64,000 bases of DNA from Kalmusia sp. IMI 367209 (taxonomy: Eukaryota > Ascomycota > Dothideomycetes > Pleosporales > Didymosphaeriaceae): NCBI GenBank assembly GCA_027946365.1, contig JAPEUQ010000008.1:620001-684000 (forward strand), in the 5' to 3' direction. Shown here in pieces: positions 11,581 through 22,721 of this stretch. The notes beneath the pieces were generated by a model, which saw only the letters and a list, made by a program, of their open reading frames with translations, was not told where the DNA came from and did no database searches. The translations under genes were made by a program, and so were the position numbers. How positions within the stretch are numbered: position 1 is the stretch's first letter; each line of letters opens with the position of its first letter.

Positions 11581-12798
11581 ATGTGTACATATTCTCCTAG
11601 CTTCCGATGGGACCCTTCATTCTGTGGGTCTCTGGGGTCGTACAGTATTGTACATGATACATACACCACGTTCTTCCGCTCCTATTCGACTGTGCATTCT
11701 GGAAGCTCTACTATTGTAGAAAGCGACACGGACACTCGTTTCGATCGATGCCTACCTGGCCCAGCATCCTGTCTGTTTTTCAGAGAGCCCTGTTCGCAAG
11801 ACTACACCAGGCTCGAAGTGTTCATATACGGAGGCATAACCACAGAACTCTGCTGTCCAAGGTAAGAGCGTCTCTGAAACTGCTATTACGAAAACAGATT
11901 TAATATCTTCTCCAGCGCACGAGCTCTACATACGATTTTGTGGAAGTTCTCTTCGGAGTCACTGTGCAGTACGTAGCCACTTCACATCCTGGCTCGAAGC
12001 CTCGCTACAATTCAACAGAGGGGCATTGGAGTTTGATAATGCTCTTGTCCTCTTTTGATAGGGTCGTTCGACGAGCTGGGAATCATACTGATTGCCGTTT
12101 CAGTGTACGCCTGGGAGACAAGCAGTGGGCCGTACGTACCGCGGGACCAGGACGAACATGTTCCCGGACCATACTACTTTCTAATTCCACCTATCACCGC
12201 GATACACAATAAGACCGCTGTCGAACAGAGTCCGTCCGCCCAACCAGGATCGTCGTCTGGTCCTTCACTGCCCGCTAGCACGTCGGCTACTTCCACCGAG
12301 TCTTCCACGCTGGTCACGTCTGCAGCATCTCCCGCTGATACTCCTAGCTTCGAACCCAGAGAGACTGGCATTGGAGTGAAAGTAGGCATAGGGGTTGGAA
12401 TAGGCTGCCTGGTTCTTTTATTCGTCATAGCTATTCTATGGTACCTCAGAAGAAGAAGGCTGCTTAGCAAGACCGCCAATGGCCCCGAGGATCAACAACA
12501 GCAGGACGACGACAATGCGGGGGCATACGAAAAAGCAGAGTTGCCAGGAGACCCTGTCACTGGGAAAGAAAAGGCGGGAGCAATGTCTTGCGAGCCGGTC
12601 TTTGAGATGGACGACACAGCTATTGCGCAAGGCCTGGCTGAGCTGGGCGATGAATCAGGAGGTAGGAATACGGTGCTGAAGAATGAAGTGGCAGGAGCTG
12701 ACGGTGTTGGTGTCGACATCAATCGGGACAGGCTGTCATCGGAACATGGCGATGATGTGGCAGAGGCTGGGAGGTTAGATATGGAGAGCTCCAAGTGA
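11581..12798 (+). CDS. Putative single-pass membrane protein with cysteine-containing ectodomain
   Basis: Three exons, 11581-11861, 11916-11968 and 12062-12798, join in phase to 356 residues. The N-terminal half has cysteines grouped as RCLPG...PASC and ELCCP, then ESLCRSFDELGI. A Ser/Thr/Pro-rich stalk follows, then a transmembrane helix with GIGVKVGIGVGIGCLVLLF and a basic stop (RRRR), then an acidic Gln/Asp-rich cytoplasmic tail. This resembles a widespread, unnamed fungal family with a CCP-like ectodomain, stalk, glycine-zipper helix and tail. No clear signal peptide follows the chosen ATG, so an upstream exon or start (the frame is open back to about 11425) may be missing. Function unknown; surface location inferred. 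Confidence 0.65.
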
Positions 12799-13244
12799 GA
12801 CATGCTAAGTAATTAAGTAATATATGCTATTTGAATGGTCGTGACACCTCCTGGCCTCAGCATACTGTGTGCAACGACATTTCTACTAGAGCATTACTTC
12901 GAAAGGAGAAGACTCGTACACCGGTATTAAATTACGTAAAGGCAATACCTTAATTAGGTATACGTACTCAATACAGGCAGATAAGTCAGCACATTCCCCT
13001 CCTGCTAGTTTACTAAGTTGCGGTAGGACTCGTATTTATATCTCTGTTCGGACTAGAAGAATTCAAGATGTAGAATTATAGTTTATCACTGACAGCGAGT
13101 AGAAAACGACTCTAAATGAACAGGTAAAAAAAATCAGGCAGAGCAGTCGCTTTGGTAAGAGGAAAGCTTCTACGGCACCAAAACCTCGAACAACCAACTG
13201 CAAAATCGCAAGCTACCAGAGCCCCTACCTACCGCTCACAGCTC
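12799..13244. other. AT-rich intergenic region
   Basis: Sits between convergent 3' ends; AT-rich with no reading frame worth calling. Confidence 0.6.
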
Positions 13245-13598
13245 CTAGTAGAAGTGCACTACCTCGCTCATGGCTAGTTCCGGATGCGACTCGATGCTCA
13301 GAACAGCCATGAGGTGCACGTCACCACCATTATCATGCTTGAGAACAGCCGCAGAGAATTCTCCCGCATTGAGAGTCTCCTCTGTCCAACCATGTGTGGT
13401 TTTAATCTTCTCCTTTACGCTTGTGAAGATTTCGAGAGCCTGTTGGGCCGTGGCGTTGAAGTGAACAAGCTTGTTTTGGATATTCATTGGATCGACGGCT
13501 CGCCCGTGTAGAGTTGGAGCAAATTTGAGGGCCCAGATCGATGCTGGTACCATGATGGCTTCTGGGGCTCTGAAGGACTGGAAGTCGAAGTGAGACAT
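13245..13598 (-). CDS. Unknown small protein, 117 residues
   Basis: Single exon from ATG 13598, starting MSHFDFQSFRAPEAIM. No signal peptide or membrane segment. Composition is that of a soluble cytosolic protein, with an amphipathic helix region around ATAQQALEIFTSVKEKIKT and a C-terminal half with DNGGDVHLMAVLSIESH. A TATA-like run lies about 85-93 bp upstream. I do not recognise a family; the ordinary composition, promoter element and full-length frame argue for a real gene, but a chance frame is possible. Confidence 0.55.
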   Translation of the reverse strand: MSHFDFQSFRAPEAIMVPASIWALKFAPTLHGRAVDPMNIQNKLVHFNATAQQALEIFTSVKEKIKTTHGWTEETLNAGEFSAAVLKHDNGGDVHLMAVLSIESHPELAMSEVVHFY

Positions 13599-13682
13599 GT
13601 TGCTTTAGTGGAGTTCGTATTCGCTATAAATTGTTTGATGGTTTCGATTGGTGTGGTTTATGGATACAGAGTCTGCTCAATC

Positions 13683-13691
13683 TATATATAT
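13683..13691 (-). promoter_or_regulatory. TATA box for the 117-residue protein gene
   Basis: TATATATAT run about 85-93 bp upstream of the ATG at 13598 (minus strand). Confidence 0.45.
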
Positions 13692-14244
13692 GGACGAGTT
13701 GTGATTGCTCTAAAAGGAATTTTTGGTCATGGCAAGCAATATGAGTGACAAGAATGAGTCCAGCTGATTATGACAAGCAGCACGAGGCTCTTCGAGTGTG
13801 CTAAATGATTTCTATTTAGTTTGCTCTTCCCTCCTTTATTTTGTTTCGGAGCTAGTGATGGCTACGCAGATCACTCAAACTGATAAAACCGAAATGAGGC
13901 AGGTACATCTACGTTAAAATTCGGGAATAGATTGAAATCATTTGAAGGGTGCAAGACTGCGTCTAGGTGTCTTTGGATGTTTTCGCGAAGAACTAGGTGG
14001 TCGTCTAATCTTTAGTCCGGATTTGTTTCATGAAACAGCTAATTTTATAGTTACAATGTATTCGATACATGTATTGAAGAAATTCAATAATGCAAAGAAA
14101 CGATCTAGTGAAATACTACCATGTGTTGATTCTAATTCGAACTATTCTATGGAAATGATGACAAGCCGGCGCGTTGACTAAGGACTAAAGCATGATAAAT
14201 TACAGATGGGGGATATAAGCTCCCGGAATTCCTCCTAAATCGGA
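13692..14244. other. AT-rich intergenic region
   Basis: No supported coding sequence; a 79-codon plus-strand frame at 13942-14181 has no signature. Confidence 0.5.
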
Positions 14245-15987
14245 TCAAGCCCTAGCTTGCTTAACGAAAGTGGCGTTGAGAGCCGGGACTGTTACACCAA
14301 CGGCCTGGTCGCCCTCCATCTCAAAAATGAATTCGTCCAAGCCTACACCGTTTACCTGAAGCTGGTCAATATATCTCCATGTGTCGCAAGTCGGTGTTCC
14401 AGCATCCGCAAGCTCCGTAACATCCTGAAAGCTCGCCCTGAAGGCCATTTTCTTGCCCTTCTCTTTCTCCTCGGCTGTGTTTGTCGGGTAAAGTCGGAAA
14501 CTTAGATTCTCTGGTGAGATATCATTCAACTCTGCATAGACTGCGCGAACATCCTTGTGACTAGACTTGAAGCTAGTCAGAGAGAGACCAGGGCTACTGT
14601 CCTCGGCTTGCGCAATCACGATAGACGTGTTTGATGCTGAGACATACGTTCCAGCAAACGCTTTAGATGCTGATACTATAGCGTTTTGCTCTAAGGCAGG
14701 TAACATTGCGATGGAAATGATGTCCGCATATGCGTTCAGATCTGGGTTCACTTCGCTGTCAGCCGCCAATATGACGAAACCGACATCGTAATCGGGCACG
14801 AGACCGATGTGCGAGGAGTACAGTCCTACATTTCCGCGAACTTGGTAGACGGGTATAACAGGTGAAATCGGGGTAGCAGTCAAAGAGTAGATCTCCCAGG
14901 GTCTGCCGATAGAATTCACGAGGTTGGAGGTGTGAGAGACTGGTTTGAGCCAACGATGCGTAGTGGCATGCGAAATCAGAGAAGAGGACAGAATCGCGCG
15001 AAGACCTGTCGAAATATCGTGTACGTTAGAATAGAGGCCATTGTACGGTCCTTCGATCGGGTTGGCAGAGCTCCATTGCGCTGACGTCAGATTGGCTGGG
15101 ATGACGGTGTTATTGATGTCCGGAGGTTGAAGATATGAGGTACTCGACATGTTGAGTGGCTCAAGGATGGAACTTTTTAGCAGCTCGTTGTATGAGCGAC
15201 CAGTTATAGATTCCAGAGCGAACGCAAGGATAATATAACCGGCATTCGAGAAGATGGGTGTGGTGCCGGGGGCAAACACCGATGAATGTTTACCAAAGTA
15301 TGCTAGAAACTCTTTGCGATCACAGAGTGAAGACCCGAGTTGACAGGGAGATCGAGATGTCGAGTTTGAGAACCCTTCGAGCAGGGATGCAACCCTAGGA
15401 TCAGCGTATGAGGAAGCGAAATGCCCAATACCTCCCAAATGAGCGGCCAAGTCCCCCAGCGTGACTTCATTCCAGTTCACGGCAGAGAAACGATCTAGGT
15501 TTTGTGTAGCCTCTACTAATTCTGGAACCCATTTGCTGACAGGATCTTCCCAATGTTGCTCACCAGCCTCGGTAAGGAATAGCCAGGTCGTGAAGAGGGT
15601 TGTCAGATCGCCGACTCGGTAGACACTATCTCCATCAACTTTTGTCGTCCCAGCTGTTGCATTTGCAAGCGTATCGGATGTGTGATGGTACTCGTAGATG
15701 AATGGTCGCGTGGAGTTGGAGGAGTCTGTTGAGAAGAGAGCTATGCTGAAAGATGTGCTGGAGGATGTTGGTCCAAATGTTCCATTCAAACTAGCTACAT
15801 AGTCATCGAGTGCATCCGTAAGGTTCTTGAACCCTGATTGAATAACTGTGGATGCTGAAAGATTTCTGGCGATGGGGAACCGCGGTCCTAATAGTGGACA
15901 TGGAGAGAAAGGAACGTCTTGAGCAAAGGCAAATTTTCCGACTAAAGGAAGAAAGACTGAAAGGTATGAGAGTGATTTCCGTGTCAT
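14245..15987 (-). CDS. Secreted beta-lactamase/penicillin-binding-fold protein lacking SxxK
   Basis: Single-exon gene, 580 residues, with a signal peptide (about 1-22, ending KFAFA) and a serine beta-lactamase-like (S12, LACTB/AmpC-type) domain followed by a C-terminal beta domain found in fungal relatives. The family layout is clear: VDGDSVYRVGDLTTLFTTW where relatives have YRxGSxxKxFT, DLAAHLGGIGHF, then FSNAGYIILAFALES (the Y/FxN motif, F246-N248) and GNVGLYSSHIGLVPDYD. At the catalytic position, however, D127-L-T-T130 replaces S-x-x-K, so both nucleophile and general base are absent. Many N-glycosylation sequons and paired cysteines fit secretion. It diverges from a Zn2Cys6 regulator 531 bp away. 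Some fungal relatives sit in biosynthetic clusters. Fold is firm; enzymatic activity is doubtful. Confidence 0.87.
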   Translation of the reverse strand: MTRKSLSYLSVFLPLVGKFAFAQDVPFSPCPLLGPRFPIARNLSASTVIQSGFKNLTDALDDYVASLNGTFGPTSSSTSFSIALFSTDSSNSTRPFIYEYHHTSDTLANATAGTTKVDGDSVYRVGDLTTLFTTWLFLTEAGEQHWEDPVSKWVPELVEATQNLDRFSAVNWNEVTLGDLAAHLGGIGHFASSYADPRVASLLEGFSNSTSRSPCQLGSSLCDRKEFLAYFGKHSSVFAPGTTPIFSNAGYIILAFALESITGRSYNELLKSSILEPLNMSSTSYLQPPDINNTVIPANLTSAQWSSANPIEGPYNGLYSNVHDISTGLRAILSSSLISHATTHRWLKPVSHTSNLVNSIGRPWEIYSLTATPISPVIPVYQVRGNVGLYSSHIGLVPDYDVGFVILAADSEVNPDLNAYADIISIAMLPALEQNAIVSASKAFAGTYVSASNTSIVIAQAEDSSPGLSLTSFKSSHKDVRAVYAELNDISPENLSFRLYPTNTAEEKEKGKKMAFRASFQDVTELADAGTPTCDTWRYIDQLQVNGVGLDEFIFEMEGDQAVGVTVPALNATFVKQARA

Positions 15988-16052
15988 CTCGAGAAGCGGT
16001 GATGAGTGAGATGGAAAGAAGCAGAGTCACGAAGAGGGATCATTAGCTGCGG

Positions 16053-16060
16053 TATATATA
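16053..16060 (-). promoter_or_regulatory. TATA box of the beta-lactamase-fold gene
   Basis: TATATATA about 65-73 bp upstream of the ATG at 15987 (minus strand). Confidence 0.5.
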
Positions 16061-16518
16061 CATGCATAGATTTGTAGCTTCTGGCTGCATGCGCTGAGGC
16101 TCTGCTCAAATTCTTTGTCAGAGTGTCACTAAATCGGATGTTTGGAAGCTAAATTGTGGCATTGCTCATTTGAATTGTTGGGCGCCTGGAGCTTTTGCAG
16201 GAGAATGTCTACTTGAAAAGACCTTCCATCCGACGCTTGTGGCGGAAGAATATCTATGGAGCATCGATGTGATGATCTTATCTAATCCACGATACCTAAG
16301 GTGGCCCGCGCCAATCACCTTAAAGGGGGCTTATAACTATCAATTGCGTTGTTCGAGGGGCTCGGTTTTGGGGCCATTTCGTCGTCGCACAGACACTAAA
16401 CCATTTCGGGTGGGCGATGCGACCGTTGGTGCCGTTCACTGCCACACCCCAGAGTCTTTGAATGCACGTCGGAACGCTACCTTCTTTTCACATTCAAATT
16501 CCTGAATCGCACCTCGAC

Positions 16519-18118
16519 ATGCCGAATACTGGTCGTCCGTCAAGGGCCTGCACTACCTGCAAGCGGAGAAAGGTCAAGGTAGACTTTATCGGATTTAAAG
16601 GTTCGGTCAAGCGCTAATCAAGTTCCGTAGTGTTCCGAGACGCCTCCGACGTGTCGCTCTTGTGCAAGATTGGGTCTACCTTGCGAGTGGAAAGATGTTT
16701 CGGTGTTTCGTCGTCAGGAGCATTGGGCTGAGCAGCTAGTGGTACGCAGAGTGAAGCAAGCGCAAGTACTTCGAGGTGAATACGCAGTGGTTGCACCGAC
16801 CGCGCTAGCTCCTACAAGACCTCTGCCCAAGCAGGTAGCGAACGATATGCAGGAGTGCGCCTTGCAACGCTTCTATCTGGAGTATACGTATACTTCGGGT
16901 ACATGTCCATTTCTTTACCTTATTGAGCCCCTGTACGAACGATCAGCAACCCCTGCATGTCTCCACAACGCAGTACTTGCCATGGCTTTAGTGGCAATGG
17001 CAAAACAGCTCAGGCGACATGATATTTTGGTGCCAGCCCAGCGACATTACGGGAAAGCATTGAAAAAGCTTGCTAATGGTTTGCAACGAACCGAAGTCGC
17101 GAAGCATGACGGCACCCTCATCGCGATGTTCTTGCTCGGCTTGTACGAGGTGAGCCAGAAACGTCTTCAAGAAATATAACGCAGCATTGACAGAAGCTTC
17201 CAGGTAATCATCTATGACGGACCTCAGGGCCAATCGAAATTGAACCGTATTCATAGTCAAGGGCGACTTGCCGTCCTTCGTTTGAGAGGTTCAGAACAGC
17301 TGAAAACCAAGACCGGTCGTAACCTTTTCACGCTGCTTTACCACCAGCAGCTTATTGGGTCATTTCTCCATGGCGGGAGCGTCATGGAAGAATTCCCAAA
17401 ATGGATGAACGACTTGTATCCGACAACGCCGATGTCTAACCTCGAGACCTTGATGCATAACGCCAGCAGCTTAGTCTCGGGAATCAGAAGATCCTTACAG
17501 ACCAAAGAGACGGAAATGCTTTTACAGTTGTTCTTGAAAGGAATTGAGATGGAAGAGATTTTAGAACGCATGAGCCATGAGATTCCAGCGATGTGGCCGT
17601 ACCCTGAGGACGTTATAAAACGATTGGCTGGGACCGACCGGCCTGCTGATCTACCTCAATCGCTTTCCGAGAAACAACTTGGAGACTTGCCCGAAAATCT
17701 CTCCCAGTATAGAGGTGTCAGCCGAGCACTCGTCATGAATATTTACCGCGCTGTTCGAATACATCTTCTCGAGGCTGTCACTTCAGCCATACCGCCTCTA
17801 CGGAAGACTGATACTGTCAATGATATAGACTTTGCTATGATCGAGGAGCGTTCCCTTTCGAGTATGAAGCAGGCCTCTGGTAGCATCTGCGATGACGTCC
17901 GAATCGCTATTGGAGACTATGACCGCGACGGCAGTCCCATGACGAACCCAATTTGTGGACGTGCTTTTAGGGCGTGGTCCCAGCTATGGCCACTGCAGAG
18001 CGCATTGAGCGTAAAATTACTATCTGATCGAGAAAGAGAACGGCTTGAAGAGATGTTGGAGTATGTCAAGGAAGTCGTGGGAATAAACATGGCTACCGAA
18101 GTTACACCGCACACATAG
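16519..18118 (+). CDS. Zn2Cys6 transcription factor
   Basis: Three exons, 16519-16578, 16631-17149 and 17204-18118, in phase; 497 residues. The N-terminus is a Gal4-type binuclear zinc cluster split by the first intron: [28 protein letters not shown], exactly C-X2-C-X6-C-X6-C-X2-C-X6-C. The middle and C-terminal parts are the helical regulatory region of fungal Zn2Cys6 proteins, with HNAVLAMALVAMAKQ, TLIAMFLLGLYE and the GRLAVLRLRG segment. Such proteins bind CGG-type sites and control nearby or pathway genes. It diverges from the beta-lactamase-fold gene, which may be a target. The start is fixed by the zinc-cluster exon. Confidence 0.9.
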
Positions 18119-18574
18119 AGATGAAGGATCGTGATATCAAGACGCAGATTTTGGGTAACTAACATTGGGTGAACGTTTGATGTATGAACTATCTATGACA
18201 TAGTCGAGATGACAGATGAGGGATAATACCTTAAGTCAAGGCAAACAGCTCGAATGCTGTGCAGCACCGTGCTTTGGTAGGCTACTCTTACACGTCTGAC
18301 TTCTAACACACTTTCAAATTCATCTAGTTGATGTATTACTTTCATTTCCCTGGATTCTTTGTCTATCTAGTATACAGATGCTCTCTCGATACTTGTATAG
18401 GTAATCAATGATTGCTCAAGTTCGATCGAGCCGGGATTAGGATGGGACGCTGATAAAGTGATCATATGCAACTTTCTGAACATGTGGATTTTGAGTAAAT
18501 TCAATACTACACCTCTGAGAACTCGAACAAGCCAGGTAAGGAGACAATCCTGACCAATATACCTCAATCCTAAA

Positions 18575-19911
18575 TCACGACACCTCATCCGTGAACTCCT
18601 CACAGTGAGGGAATTGGTCGGCTCGCAAGTTTTGATTCAACAGCTGCTCCCAGCATTCATCGTCTCTGATCCCTAATTCAATGTCAGCTAGTGTCGCTAT
18701 GCCATAATGTTCCACGACGCCATACAGTGGCATTGTGTTGGAGAAGCGACTTACAGCAAAAATCGGTTGTGAACAGCATAATCACATCATGATCCACAGT
18801 ACCGCACTGGGGGTATACAGCTTGATCAAACTCGTACACTCGTTTGATTCCGTGCGCTCGGTCTGTAGATGTACTGTTCACCGTACAGTTGACGTACTCT
18901 TCACCGATGGTAGTGTTATAGAGGAAGCGCCGGTGTAGACTTGGAGTTGGCTTGAAAATTTGATTGAGAGGAGGTGGAACTGGTGTAGCTAATTCTGCCG
19001 TGGATGCTGTGACCGGCGTTGAGTGGATGGGAGGCTCGACCGCTGATGTTGGAGTAGGCAAATCCGTTTCTGGGGGCTCCCGTTTCGATTTTTCAGAATC
19101 AAGTGGCCCACAATCGTCCAGGTCATCTGCATCTGCCGGTAATGGTCAAAAAAGCTTACTAGCATGGCTATGAACAATTTCTGAACTTACCAACTGGCCA
19201 GATGGTTGTCTCGTGCACATAGCAGTCGCTATTTGTCTTGTACCATGTCCTGGAGGTACACATCAGTAGGATTCATTACAGGTTGCAGTCTTCTCCTACG
19301 TCTTTCCCATAATTTCGTGCCAATAGCCTGTGATGTTTCGTGCCACACACAGTAAGTCGAGGTCAATGTTATACTTGTAGTATTTGATAGCCCGACCATG
19401 AAAGTAGGGCATATAGTAGCATTCGGTATAATACCTAGTTCGTCCATTGCCTTTTGGCCAATCAGGTTGCTCGATCGAGCCGCAATAAGGAAGTTCAATT
19501 GTGTCTGATAGTGTTTTAGCAGCATGTTTGATTCTTGATTTCCATTGGACGACGACATACCAGCTGACTCTTCGATATCGTACTGTGATATGTAGCAGTT
19601 GTCGCTCGTCTTGACCCACGTCCTACAAAATCGTCCGTAAGCACTGGTGAAACGGCAGACGGACGTTGTATCAGGCATCCAGATACGCACGTGTCATTAT
19701 AAATATCTGTTCCTTCTGTCCAGCATGTCAACGTTGTATTTGGGTTGCTGCGGGCGTTGTAGATTTTCCCGTTTGTACAAAGGCTATATGGGCAAGTCTT
19801 GCATTCCGTAGTTTGCCACACGCTGACCGGAATATCGGCGGAAACGAGGCCTGCGAGGAGCACAATAGCTATGAACGTCAACATTTCGATCATCAAATTC
19901 GACTGAAACAT
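18575..19911 (-). CDS. Secreted protein with two tandem cysteine modules and a Ser/Thr/Pro linker
   Basis: Six exons in phase: 19691-19911, 19561-19622, 19300-19504, 19191-19249, 18755-19132 and 18575-18672; about 340 residues. A signal peptide (MIEMLTFIAIVLLAGLVSA) is followed by two related modules: TCWTEGTDIYNDT / TWVKTSDNCYISQYDIEE, and LLCVARNITG / TWYKTNSDCYVHETTI. Each ends at an acidic segment with PYCG or DDCG. A proline/threonine linker leads to a C-terminal domain with TVDHDVIMLFTTDFC and RDDECWEQLL. Repeated TWxKTxxxCY strands suggest small beta-barrel (SH3-like) extracellular modules known in fungal secreted proteins; that is inference. The start is uncertain among 19941, 19911, 19893 and 19884; a TATA-like element at 19941-19947 favours a later one. 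Function unknown. Confidence 0.7.
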
Positions 19912-22721
19912 GTCTCTGATTTCTAGACCTTTGTCGTACATTATATACTGAGCGAAGTTGGTTTGACTATGTGGTTATATTTCCGAAAGAGGATGCCATC
20001 CCGAAAGGCATTATTCGTGCGAGAGAAGGATGGAGATGGGGCGTAAAGAGATGAAAAAGTGTATGCAGCGTATGTCGTTGAGGTGGTTTATCCTAATTGA
20101 GATGCTGCGGCTTACCGGGTATATTCATTTGTTAATACGAGTGCAATTGGCGCCTCACGAACGACCTACAAAATCTACGGGAAAACTTCGAGCGACCCAT
20201 ACGAAACGCTATGAAAACTTAGTTTGCAATGGGTTATCATGTATTGGAGGTCTTAGGAACACAGCATCGCCGCCTATAGTTAGACGAAGAGATCAAGAGC
20301 ACACGCACAAGACATTCTCGTATCTACAGCGATCGTTCGATTTAGTTCAATGGGAGTATCGTGATATCGTGGTGCCGGAGAAAGCATGAGGTAGACTTAA
20401 GGCATATGATTTTCAACTAGGCTAGAGTGTTTCTGGAGAAGTATCATGGCTTCTCTTTATACTATGATAAATTCCTATTGACGAGTTTTGATCGTTCCTC
20501 CTGTACATCTCAAGTGCTCACCTTTCTGTAACTTAACAGTCATTTCGTTTGAATATGCCGACCTGGATTTCGGGATCCGATGGTTGTAAGCTACGGAGGC
20601 AAAGGCCGAATCGCGAGAGCAAAGATGCACGGCTAGGACATCGCCGGTAACAGCAGAGTTTCGAATTGCCGCATTAGCGCAGCTCCATAGTCATTAAGAT
20701 AGCAATCCATAGGATGCTCTCTCTCGTCATGTATCTTCCAAACTGCTCGTTCATGGACACTCGTTGCTGATGCTACACCTCCAAGCGTAATATCCCAGGT
20801 TTGCAGTGCGCGAATAATATGTGGGCCAAATAGGCCTCTTGCCGAAGGACTAGCGAAATAGAGATGAACTGTTCGGTGGACGGAGTGTAGGGATGTTTAA
20901 CTAAACACGTGGACAGCGGTACTACCTAGATCAATAATTGTGTTGTGCTGAGGACATAAGCGGACAAATCTATGACGTTAACATACTAGAAGTGCCCAAG
21001 CGGTTCTCGACATGGCCATTATCATAAGCTACATCACGACCCCTTAAAGAGCGGTATCATTACTACTAACTGTGCAGCTCTTATGAGATTACTAGCAAGA
21101 ACCGGCGACGATGAATCGAGCTATCACGAACAGTGTAGTGGACAAGAAGAGCTTCGTCATCTTGGTGAGCGCGGGTGTCCCTGTTCGTCTACCTCCTTGT
21201 TTAAGTGTCGGAACAAGTTGAAGATCAAGTGATATATTTTGTCGTCATACATGAATATGAGAAATATTCCAAGGCACGTTGAAAGGCCTAATCTTTGATA
21301 AGAAAGAGTGAATTGAGAACTGGTACCTAAGTAGCTAAAGACTTACTACGACAGTCGATACGGAAACAGAAACTATCTTCGGTGCTTTGTTCACCAGAAC
21401 TACCCACAGAAAAGGTCCAGCAATATCACTTCTCATGATTGGCTTCTGTCAGATGCGCCAGGCTTAACATCGAAAGTTGAAGGACCTTTCACCTGCGAGT
21501 AAAGCTCCTGCAGTGACGTGAATCAGTCCAGATGTAGCTCGCAACTTGCTTCAATAGGGATTATAATCTGCGGCCGTTTTTCCTCTCCGACGCATCTCCG
21601 ATTGCCATGTTATACGTAGATACGAATCGCCTGAAAGCTAGCTTTATCAGTACTCTATATGTGTACTACTAAGCAGCAAAGAGCGTACGTAGCTTAAAAG
21701 ATAGCAGCGATTTCCTCTTGCTAATTTTTATACTTGAAAGGCGTGTTCAAGGTTGGTGACAGTAACAGTGTTGTGCTCCCCAAGCTGATTAAGTCATCAA
21801 GCGAGGATTGGCGCACGCTCCAATTGAAAGTTGGAGACTTTGCTATTTGTGTGGAGAAACATCCTTTAAACATCTTTTACTAACGATTATGGTCAGACAA
21901 TAAGCAATTGAGGAGATGAGGGTAACAGTTTTGCAAGACTGAATCGATGGGATGCTATCGTGATCTTAGCTTATCGTTGTTCCAGTTCGCGAATGCATCT
22001 CCTGTGTGTTTGAGATCTAGCTACGATGCTGATTGGTCAATTTCTATGCACCATGATCATCAAAATCAAAGATCGTCGAGAAAAGCGAAAGTCATAGCGT
22101 ACATGATGCAGAATTCGGCCGTCTCGGTAGTATTGTGGAGAGGCTGATATTATGAACGGAGATTCGTTAAGCAGGGTTGGGCTGGCGGTGTTGGACCCGC
22201 TTCAGCATCTTACCTCGGCACTCTCGCTGGTAGTTTCTTGATCTGCAGCTAGGATGTCGACATGTGCCAAGGTAATTTTTCAATCTCTCACCTTTTCCTA
22301 GTGTCGCGGGGCTCTTGTTGGTAATCACAGTGCTTTGTTTGCCTTCTGGATTGATTTCATGGAAGCAAATGAGATTCGAAGATGTCTACTTCTACCTAAG
22401 ACCTCAACCGTGAAAAGAATCATTACTCCAACATTAAAAAACATCCGTTGACTTTGCTACCTATGAACTTGAAACCCGGAATGTGTTCGCAGTCTTTAGA
22501 CGCGTTGATTTCGCTGATTTTCCACAATTACATCGCTCACCTTAGAAAATCTTAGAATACCGAACTCCATCCTCCCGCCGCCTTGGCGCCACCCTTACAA
22601 AGGAAAATTCCACTCACGTGGCAGAACGAAAGACTCCGGTATTATACACACTCGTCCAAGGAAAGGAGCCCATGGGGTTACAGAAACCCATGGGGAGCAG
22701 CAACTGCAAGACACCACTTCT
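19912..22721. other. Gene-poor stretch
   Basis: About 2.8 kb without a supported gene. Between roughly 20400 and 21940 there is hardly any frame over 60 codons on either strand, which is unusual for this window. Two plus-strand frames (20030-20389, 22583-22846) have no signatures. It may be worn-out repetitive DNA, but no terminal repeats were seen. Confidence 0.5.

Noticed and set aside
20030..20389. 119-codon plus-strand frame in the gene-poor stretch
   Set aside because: No signature, no plausible promoter and basic, unbalanced composition; treated as chance.
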